From an uncultured Opitutales bacterium (GTDB lineage Bacteria; Verrucomicrobiota; Verrucomicrobiia; Opitutales; UBA2995): a DNA stretch of 5,082 nt. The DNA is taken from assembly GCA_937920335.1 (NCBI GenBank), contig CALGUT010000147.1, positions 1-5,082 of the forward strand, read 5' to 3'. Under the pieces are notes generated by a model. It searched no databases, was not told the origin of the DNA, and saw only the letters and a program-made list of their open reading frames with translations. This document shows, piece by piece, positions 1-5,082 of this stretch (positions are counted from its first letter, which is position 1; each line of letters starts with the position of its first letter). A program made the translations under genes and the position numbers.

Positions 1-1283
1 ACACCTACTGGCATAATGGAGTCCCTGAAAAATATAAGGGCTATTGCACCGATGTGTTCTTCGATACCGCCAAGGAATTCATTGAAGATAGTGTGAGTCG
101 TGAGAAACCATTCTTCGCCTACATCTGTACAAATGCGCCCCACAGCCCCTTTCATGTAGAAGACAAATTTTGGAAACCGTATGCTGAGAAAGGACTATCG
201 GATCGTGAGGCGATCTTCTTTGGAATGATTGCTAACGCAGATGAGAATGTTGGCGAATTGCGGGACTTTCTCGATGCGAAAGGGCTCACTGAAAACACGA
301 TCTTCATCTTCACGACGGACAATGGAACTGCGAGTGGCGAAAACGTGTTTAACTCTGGTATGCGTGGCAAGAAGGGCAGCCAATACGAAGGCGGGCATCG
401 GGTCCCGTTTTTTATGCATTGGCCAACGGGCGGTTTGGACAAGCCACGCGATGTCAACGAGCTCAGTGCTCATATCGATATACTGCCGACCTTAATCGAC
501 ATGTGCGGCTTAAATGCGCCACTGAGTTACGCCTTTGATGGCCGGTCTCTCTCGCCGCTTATTTTTGAGCAACCGTCTCCCTGGCCGGATCGTACGATTA
601 TTACGGATTCTCAGCGAGTGCTTGATCCTATCAAGTGGAAGACTAGCAGTGTGATGACGCAACGCTGGCGTCTTATTGACGGTAAGGAACTTTACGATAT
701 GGATGAGGATCCCGGGCAAACCACGGATGTTGCGAGCAAACATCCAGCGGTAAAGGCGCAATTGCGTTCTGAATACGATGCCTGGTGGGAAAGCCTGCAG
801 CCTGCCTTTGAAAAATTTACAACGATCACACTCGGTCACCCGGCCGACAATCCTTCTCAACTGACCGCTCATGACTGGCTGACCCAGCAGAATGTTCCGT
901 GGCACCAGAGTGCGATCCGTGGAGGCAAGTTGGGCTATGGCATTGCCGGGAAATGGGCCGTCAATATATCCAAAGAAGGGGCTTATAAGCTCACCCTGCG
1001 TCGCTGGCCTCGTGAAACCGGAGTCGATTCTGAGGCGTCCATTCCACCTGGTAAACCGGTTCCCGGACTTGTAGCGTTTCGTGAAACTCCTGGTAAATCG
1101 ATCAAGCTGAAGTCGGCTACGGTAAAAGTAGGTGACCAGTCGTTTGAGAAGCAGGTGACCGGTGGAGAAGGCACCACTTTTGATATGACCTTACCAGAAG
1201 GAGAAACTTTCATCGAAGCCTTCTTCATGACCTCGGACAATGAGCAACTAGGTGCCTACTACGTAGTGGTTGAGAAGGTCTAG
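1..1283 (+). CDS. Type I sulfatase (arylsulfatase A-like), C-terminal part, 5'-truncated by window edge
   Basis: This protein would hydrolyse sulfate esters, probably on a carbohydrate, in the periplasm or outside the cell. The reading frame (codons from base 3) is open to the left edge. A GTG at 54 lies inside conserved sulfatase sequence (Y-W-H-N-G-V-P-E-K-Y-K-G-Y-C-T-D before it) and is not the start. Counting from that GTG codon as residue 1, visible sulfatase elements are NAPHSPF (27-33; H30 matches the family's substrate-site histidine), TTDNG (87-91; D89 and N90 match metal ligands), GMRGKKGS (102-109; contains the active-site lysine), YEGGHRVPFF (111-120), HIDILPT (140-146), and ELYDMDEDPGQTTDVA (212-227), the usual end of the domain. 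Residues from about 255 to 409 form an extra C-terminal module. The N-terminal C-x-P-x-R formylglycine site and signal peptide lie outside the window, so activity and export cannot be confirmed. Family assignment is firm; substrate and sulfatase subfamily are unknown. Stop TAG is at 1281-1283. Confidence 0.95.
   Translation, partial: TYWHNGVPEKYKGYCTDVFFDTAKEFIEDSVSREKPFFAYICTNAPHSPFHVEDKFWKPYAEKGLSDREAIFFGMIANADENVGELRDFLDAKGLTENTIFIFTTDNGTASGENVFNSGMRGKKGSQYEGGHRVPFFMHWPTGGLDKPRDVNELSAHIDILPTLIDMCGLNAPLSYAFDGRSLSPLIFEQPSPWPDRTIITDSQRVLDPIKWKTSSVMTQRWRLIDGKELYDMDEDPGQTTDVASKHPAVKAQLRSEYDAWWESLQPAFEKFTTITLGHPADNPSQLTAHDWLTQQNVPWHQSAIRGGKLGYGIAGKWAVNISKEGAYKLTLRRWPRETGVDSEASIPPGKPVPGLVAFRETPGKSIKLKSATVKVGDQSFEKQVTGGEGTTFDMTLPEGETFIEAFFMTSDNEQLGAYYVVVEKV
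816..1280 (+). other. C-terminal beta-rich extension of the sulfatase
   Basis: About 155 residues follow the last recognisable sulfatase-domain segment (AWWESLQPAFEKF). The segment starts with TTITLGHPADNPSQLTAHDW, then has GKWAVNISKEGAYKLTLRRW followed by PRE, and ends with GAYYVVVEKV. The alternating hydrophobic pattern and Gly/Pro turns suggest a small beta-sandwich. I recall similar tails on sulfatases from Planctomycetes and Verrucomicrobiota; the role is unknown to me. Substrate positioning or glycan binding is only a guess. The domain boundary is approximate. Confidence 0.6.
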
Positions 1284-1303
1284 GACCCTGATAAGTTTTT
1301 AGC

Positions 1304-1335
1304 AAAAAGGCCTCGAGGTTTCCTGAGGCCTTTTT
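1304..1335 (+). terminator. Rho-independent terminator of the sulfatase gene (likely bidirectional)
   Basis: A perfect 11-bp inverted repeat, AAAAAGGCCTC (1304-1314) with GAGGCCTTTTT (1325-1335), begins 20 bp after the sulfatase stop codon. The stem can be extended past a bulged G1315 by AGG (1316-1318) with CCT (1322-1324), leaving a TTT loop. On the + strand the U-run continues as TTTTTGTTT. Because the left arm begins with five A residues, the - strand also ends in a T5 run, so it could act in both directions. Confidence 0.9.
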
Positions 1336-1494
1336 GTTTGATCAAATATAAGATTTATTGGAAAAGTTAAGCTATTGATTACCAGAATCTTCTGTCTGCT
1401 CACATGATTTCTTAAGAAGCCTGTCCCTTTGGAACGATTCGATTACCCGTAGTAAAATTAAGTCTATCTGTTTCTGCTTTCGCTTGTTGTTGGG
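1336..1494. other. A+T-rich spacer between the two terminators, no gene seen
   Basis: These 159 bases lie between two 3' ends, so no promoter or ribosome binding site is needed here. I see no convincing coding frame or tRNA-like structure. Two perfect 10-bp palindromes are present, TTTGATCAAA (1337-1346) and TTCTTAAGAA (1409-1418). They share no sequence, are isolated, and could arise by chance in A+T-rich DNA. Confidence 0.6.
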
Positions 1495-1526
1495 AAAAAA
1501 GGCCCGGAACGAATTCCGGGCCTTTT
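1495..1526 (-). terminator. Rho-independent terminator of the receptor gene, UUCG tetraloop
   Basis: A perfect 13-bp inverted repeat, AAAAGGCCCGGAA (1497-1509) with TTCCGGGCCTTTT (1514-1526), lies 20 bp beyond the receptor stop codon. Read on the - strand, the hairpin has a UUCG loop (complement of CGAA at 1510-1513), a very stable tetraloop, and is followed by a T-run of six (complement of 1495-1500). On the + strand only four T's follow before GG, so the main direction is the - strand, with weaker backup for + strand transcripts. Confidence 0.92.
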
Positions 1527-1546
1527 GGTAAGTTGTTTGGTTTCTG

Positions 1547-4500
1547 TTAGAAACGGAAGGTATTCGTTAACAAGAACTGAGACGGTGGGTCAAAGCGCAC
1601 GCGAGCAATATCACCGTTGGGTTGTCTACGAATCGTGCTAATTTCGTCGTTTTGAAGATTCTGAAGATTCCGAATATTCAATTGGATAGTCCAGTTGATC
1701 TTATCCGTTATTTTCTTCCGGTAGGCGAACGTGAGGTCGAAGTTGTAGACGTCTTCGTTGAGCCAAGGTCGACTAACGTCGGGCTGCACGATGCCGTCCT
1801 CTCTTGGGATGAGTGGAAATCCAACTGCATTATCGCTCTGCCAGCGAGCAGCGCCACCAATCGAGAATCCTTGCAGCGGTCCGTCCTGGAACCGGTAGTT
1901 GGTCACAAAGTTCACGCGGTATTGACGTTGTTCCAGCGTTGGGCGTCCTTCCTGTGCTTTTTGTTCGAGATACTCCAAAACGTCTCCATTTACTTGTTCC
2001 AGAGTTGTGTTTCCTTCTACGGGCCCCATCGGGTCATTCCAGTCAAGGTCTCCGAATTGCTGCAAATGAGGTAGCCAGAAATCATTGAACAGTTCCGTCA
2101 TCCTGGGCCCGATGTTCGTCAATACGGTTTCTGTATCAGCGAAGTTAAAGGAGACTCTCCAAGATCGGGTGGGATTCATGGTTAGTTCCCACTCAAAGCC
2201 TTTGGCCTGAATGTCCTGGGTGTCAGAAACGCCGCCAGCCCCTTGGGTGTTAACGGTTCCGTCGGAATCCAGTCGGTAGTTGTATGAGTTTTTCAGATCA
2301 TCGGTCAGGTAGGGTTCTACAGAAGCTCTGGCATCAATCGTTTTCTGGAAATTCGGTGCAGCGCGATCAATCACTTCCTGATCCGTTTCCTGTGAGATAA
2401 TGATCGTCTCATCATCGGGATCGACTTCTACGAATCTATTTTCTTCAATCCAAGACTGATCAATTACTCCGTCGCCGTCGCTATCCGTACGGAATACCGC
2501 AGCGTTGGTGTTTCCAAAGTGCGTAAAAACGCGACCTATAGTTTGGTTAAATACACCAGAAAGGTTCGCTGTCGCATTGTTAAGTTTGGCATCGTACCAG
2601 TTGAACCGTGAGACCACTTTGTTGTCGAAGAGGAAGAGGGTTACGCCCCAGTCCTTACTGATTCCCTCCGGAGATTCCACTGGTTGGCGGAATTGATCAA
2701 CGCGAGTTGCAGCCGGAACAAAGTTTTCGGTCTCGTTGTAGTGGAACGCGATGTCCATACCATTAGGGAGCTTGATCAGCTCATGTGGCCAGTTTAGGAC
2801 ACCGCCGTAGCCGAAGATTTCGGAATCAATTTCCCGATAGGTAGCGTTGCCATCGGTCAGGTTCCAACCTTCTTCGCTCAGGTCGGGTATTTCGTGAAAA
2901 CCGGAAGGTTGTGCTTCAGTGTTCAACCAATTCTTAACCTTGTCCGTGCGCCACCCCATGTTAACCACCAATAGGTCGTCAAAAATAAAGGACTGAGAAT
3001 TGAAGGCGATGGATTCCACTTCGGTGCGCTGGAGGCGGTGATTCTTACCTGGGGTGAGTCCCGGTCTTAAGATTCCCTTTCTAAACTCTTCATTTCCGGT
3101 ATCATTTCTACCTTGGCCAAAGTTGTCCTGAGTAGCGTCGTCTCCTAAATCCCAATAGATAATATCAAAATCTTTGCCGGCGACGTCCCGAAGGTCGAAT
3201 TGAGCCGGTCCGAATTCGAGGTCGGTCATGGTGAAGCTTATATCGTCGAATTTTTCCAATTGCTGAGGTCCTAGGTATACGATGTTACGGACATTTCTGG
3301 CGCCATTGAATGCCTGTTGGGCATTGGCAGGTCCGAGATGGACGGCAGGGTCCGGATTTCCGTAAGAGGATAACCCATACGGGACGAATACTTCGTCTTC
3401 TGTATAATCATCGAGTAGGGAAGTAATGGTGTGACTACCGAGCATCTTGCCCAGAAAGCTTTCATCGAGTTGATCTTTGAAACTATGCTTCAGGAAACCT
3501 GTGAAACGAGCCGTCTCCCTATCTACAGTTGACTCGCGGTAGTTGGCGTTGGTTTCGATCCACACACGGCCAAAATTGGGGTTTTCAGGGTAGCTGAGAT
3601 CTCCAGATTCGGCATAGTTAAGGTCGTTTGGTATCGGCAGTGAACGATTGATATCAATCGTGAGACGGGCAGCACCATTGCTGAATGCATTGTAGTCAGA
3701 ACGGAAAAGAGATTGGAAATCATAGCCGATTTCGAATCCTGCGTTACCGTTGAAGAGTACCTGTTCAAGGGCGATATTGAAGTTATCGAATTCGCGGGTG
3801 AATAAGTCGTTGTCCCAACCTAAGTTTTGTTTGGAGAAGTCGAAGGTTTCCAGATCTGTTAGACCTCTAAAGGCATTACCCTCACCGGCGATCTGGGAGT
3901 AGTTGCCGTGACCGAGAATCCAGTCGTGGTTCGTTCTGCCGTTGAAGGTTTCAGGTTTCCAAAATGGATTGGGGCCTTGGCCGTTGGATCCGTTTGTCTG
4001 ATCCGCTCCGCGTATTCTGCCGTTGAAGGTTCCGGATGGATCACGGCCATTCGTGCCATCCCAAATGAATCCCCAGCCTACGCCGATAGCGGATTCGATT
4101 TCTTCGGGATCTCCGATATCTCTGAGTGGAAGGCCATCAGGATTGCGATCAGGTCTCGCGTTTCTGGCATTATTGGGACCTTCCATGTGGTTGAAATTTC
4201 TTGCGTTACGCACCGTATCGAACGACATCCGTGCGTAGTTTTCTGCTTCAAAAAAGGAAGACAAATTTTCTACAGGTCCTACGGTATCCGCTGCGTTACC
4301 GGTCACTTCACCGGATTCAAAGTAAGCGCGAATGACCGTGTCGGGATTTTTGAATGGTTGAACGGTCAGCGTTCCGTAGAGCCGCTGGTCATCTTCGAAG
4401 GTGGGGCGTTGACGATTTTGAGTAGCGTCATTGAGGAAAGCCACTCTGAAAGCTACCATATCTTCGACCAGAACTTTGTTGAAATTACCAGAAACCCGAT

Positions 4501-5082
4501 AGGAGGGGCGGTCTCCGCCACTACCGATTCTGAAAGCCACTTCTCCTGAATCTTGGAAATGGGCGCGGGCCATGCCGTTGTTTATGAGTCCCGCTGGCGA
4601 GCCGAGACCGAACAAGAATGAGTTAGCTCCCCGATTGATATCGATCCGATCGGTATTGTAGGTATCGAACGGAATATCGGTTTTGTAGAAGTTTCTAGTG
4701 CGATCAGGAGCAGCAAGTCCACGAACTCGAGACGTCCCATCCGGGTTTCCGCGGGCTCCCCCTGAATTCACCTGCCCATCTAGGCCTTCGCTTACACCGG
4801 TAAAGTTACCCAGATTTCCGGCAACTTCAGTACTCGTGGTATATTGAAGGAGTTCCTCAATGCCGGTTGCACCTACGTCTTCCATGAACTCGGCAGTGAC
4901 GACTTGAATGGAGGAGCCTACATCACGAAGGTTTGAACGTAAACGCCCTCCAGCCATAGTTTGGGAGGCGAGGTAGCCTACGTCGGAGTCATCGACAATT
5001 TCAAAGGGTGAAATCTCGAATATGTCGTTATCTTCTTCGTCTTCTTGGGCGGTTGCGGTCAAAGCGATGATCGCGAAGGAAA
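1547..5082 (-). CDS. TonB-dependent outer-membrane receptor, nearly complete, N-terminus cut by window edge
   Basis: This is a ligand-gated 22-strand outer-membrane barrel type receptor, energised by TonB-ExbB-ExbD, that would import a bulky substrate such as an oligosaccharide or chelate. The frame is open to the right edge. A TTG at 5062-5060 is not the start, because the codons before it encode SFAIIA, the hydrophobic core of a signal peptide. Numbering from that Leu codon as residue 1: signal peptidase site A-T-A|Q at 3-6; 'DIFEISPFEI' box at 13-22; plug domain at about 45-165, with LRDVGSSIQVV, SRVRGLAAPDRTRN, and DINRGANSFLFGLGSPAGLIN at its end; then about 1,000 residues of barrel with many aromatic, Asn- and Asp-rich segments. 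The barrel includes AKGFEWELTMNPTRSWRV from 953, GFSIGGAARWQ, and INWTIQLNIRNL, and closes with the terminal aromatic signature TNTFRF. Neither an STN domain nor a carboxypeptidase-regulatory-like domain fits before the plug. The fold is sure; the ligand is unknown. The style matches Verrucomicrobiota (Opitutae) receptors, an inference from memory. Confidence 0.95.
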   Translation of the reverse strand, partial: SFAIIALTATAQEDEEDNDIFEISPFEIVDDSDVGYLASQTMAGGRLRSNLRDVGSSIQVVTAEFMEDVGATGIEELLQYTTSTEVAGNLGNFTGVSEGLDGQVNSGGARGNPDGTSRVRGLAAPDRTRNFYKTDIPFDTYNTDRIDINRGANSFLFGLGSPAGLINNGMARAHFQDSGEVAFRIGSGGDRPSYRVSGNFNKVLVEDMVAFRVAFLNDATQNRQRPTFEDDQRLYGTLTVQPFKNPDTVIRAYFESGEVTGNAADTVGPVENLSSFFEAENYARMSFDTVRNARNFNHMEGPNNARNARPDRNPDGLPLRDIGDPEEIESAIGVGWGFIWDGTNGRDPSGTFNGRIRGADQTNGSNGQGPNPFWKPETFNGRTNHDWILGHGNYSQIAGEGNAFRGLTDLETFDFSKQNLGWDNDLFTREFDNFNIALEQVLFNGNAGFEIGYDFQSLFRSDYNAFSNGAARLTIDINRSLPIPNDLNYAESGDLSYPENPNFGRVWIETNANYRESTVDRETARFTGFLKHSFKDQLDESFLGKMLGSHTITSLLDDYTEDEVFVPYGLSSYGNPDPAVHLGPANAQQAFNGARNVRNIVYLGPQQLEKFDDISFTMTDLEFGPAQFDLRDVAGKDFDIIYWDLGDDATQDNFGQGRNDTGNEEFRKGILRPGLTPGKNHRLQRTEVESIAFNSQSFIFDDLLVVNMGWRTDKVKNWLNTEAQPSGFHEIPDLSEEGWNLTDGNATYREIDSEIFGYGGVLNWPHELIKLPNGMDIAFHYNETENFVPAATRVDQFRQPVESPEGISKDWGVTLFLFDNKVVSRFNWYDAKLNNATANLSGVFNQTIGRVFTHFGNTNAAVFRTDSDGDGVIDQSWIEENRFVEVDPDDETIIISQETDQEVIDRAAPNFQKTIDARASVEPYLTDDLKNSYNYRLDSDGTVNTQGAGGVSDTQDIQAKGFEWELTMNPTRSWRVSFNFADTETVLTNIGPRMTELFNDFWLPHLQQFGDLDWNDPMGPVEGNTTLEQVNGDVLEYLEQKAQEGRPTLEQRQYRVNFVTNYRFQDGPLQGFSIGGAARWQSDNAVGFPLIPREDGIVQPDVSRPWLNEDVYNFDLTFAYRKKITDKINWTIQLNIRNLQNLQNDEISTIRRQPNGDIARVRFDPPSQFLLTNTFRF
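2459..2485 (-). other. Ca2+-loop-like motif D-S-D-G-D-G-V-I-D within the receptor barrel
   Basis: Residues 860-868 spell DxDxDGxxD, the pattern of calcium loops in EF-hand, dockerin and thrombospondin type 3 repeats. Position 12 of a full EF-hand loop would be W rather than E/D, so it resembles the shorter variants. It lies in a polar, acidic stretch likely to be an extracellular loop. Metal binding is inferred, not shown. Confidence 0.45.
4568..4930 (-). other. Plug domain of the TonB-dependent receptor
   Basis: Residues about 45-165 match the plug family. They start with LRDVGSSIQVVTAEFMED, continue with the helix-like GATGIEELLQYTTSTEV, then an R-x-R-G-L core (112-116), a D-R-I-D-I-N-R-G segment (138-145) and the closing FLFGLGSPAGLINNG. 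In known structures this domain fills the barrel and moves when TonB pulls. A Gly/Asn/Ser-rich loop (about 82-108) between the helix and the R-x-R-G strand is longer than in classical siderophore receptors. Confidence 0.85.
4997..5026 (-). other. Candidate TonB-box region of the receptor
   Basis: The segment D-I-F-E-I-S-P-F-E-I sits about seven residues into the predicted mature protein and ahead of the plug. Short hydrophobic-polar stretches in this place contact TonB in known receptors, and 'LSPF.V'-like motifs recur here in Verrucomicrobiota receptors as I recall them. Assignment rests on position and resemblance only. Confidence 0.55.
5048..5082 (-). other. C-terminal end of signal peptide (Sec/SPase I type), partial
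   Basis: The last visible codons of the receptor gene read S-F-A-I-I-A-L-T-A-T-A before Q-E-D-E-E-D. A hydrophobic stretch followed by A-T-A and an acidic mature start matches a signal peptidase I site, with cleavage expected between A (5048-5050) and Q. The basic n-region and the initiator codon must lie beyond base 5082, probably 10-20 codons away judging by usual signal-peptide length. Confidence 0.85.

Noticed and set aside
54..56. GTG as start codon of the sulfatase gene
   Set aside because: In-frame codons before it encode conserved sulfatase sequence (Y-W-H-N-G...G-Y-C-T-D), and a start here would lose the catalytic formylglycine region; the real start is left of the window.
510..905. 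131-codon - strand frame over the sulfatase
   Set aside because: It is antisense to the conserved end of the sulfatase domain; its product is arginine-rich with no recognisable motif, as expected of a shadow frame.
1622..2074. 150-codon + strand frame over the receptor's C-terminal region
   Set aside because: It is antisense to conserved barrel-end sequence (including the segments up to the last strands) and has no independent support.
3908..4549. 213-codon open frame on the + strand across the receptor gene
   Set aside because: It lies wholly antisense to strongly recognisable receptor coding sequence, its translation matches no family I know, and no ribosome binding site or promoter is evident. 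A shadow of a gene low in antisense stops is the simpler reading.
5060..5062. TTG as start codon of the receptor gene
   Set aside because: The upstream codons stay open and encode S-F-A-I-I-A, the hydrophobic core of a signal peptide. Starting here would remove it and leave an outer-membrane protein without export signal.
1..5082. Mobile element, CRISPR array, tRNA or a novel defence-like system
   Set aside because: I saw no transposase or integrase motifs, no regularly spaced repeats, no terminal inverted repeats apart from the two terminator hairpins, and no cloverleaf-like RNA. Both genes belong to well-known families.

Overview
The window holds two large genes that converge on a 263-bp spacer. 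Both run off the window edges, so neither true start is visible. On the + strand, bases 1-1283 carry the C-terminal part of a type I (formylglycine-dependent) sulfatase of the arylsulfatase A type. On the - strand, bases 5082-1547 carry almost all of a very large TonB-dependent outer-membrane receptor, open into its signal peptide at the right edge.

The organism is most likely a Gram-negative bacterium of the Verrucomicrobiota (Opitutae/Puniceicoccales-like), possibly marine. This is an inference from protein style. The receptor has an N-terminal 'ISPFEI' box, a 'GYLASQTMAGGRL...LRDVGSSIQVVT' plug start, and an 'AKGFEWELTMNPTRSW' barrel segment, all of which resemble the expanded receptor families of that group. 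The sulfatase, with its C-terminal 'GKW.V.ISKEGAYKLTLRRWP' extension, resembles sulfatases common in Planctomycetes and Verrucomicrobiota. Base composition looks moderate, near half G+C in the genes and more A+T-rich in the spacer.

Layout: sulfatase (1-1283, +); 20 bp; hairpin terminator (1304-1335); a 159-bp A+T-rich stretch with no gene; hairpin terminator (1495-1526) oriented for the - strand gene; 20 bp; receptor gene (1547-5082, -). The two genes cannot share a transcript. Each is followed at the same 20-bp distance by its own strong intrinsic terminator.

Functionally, the pair fits glycan foraging: the receptor would import a ligand across the outer membrane with TonB/ExbBD energy, and the sulfatase would remove sulfate esters from a sulfated polysaccharide or its oligosaccharides. 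The substrate cannot be read from the sequence, and no glycoside hydrolase, SusD-like protein, regulator or sulfatase-maturing enzyme lies in the window. I found no mobile element, CRISPR array, RNA gene or novel defence-like system. The findings below are modest and should be read that way.
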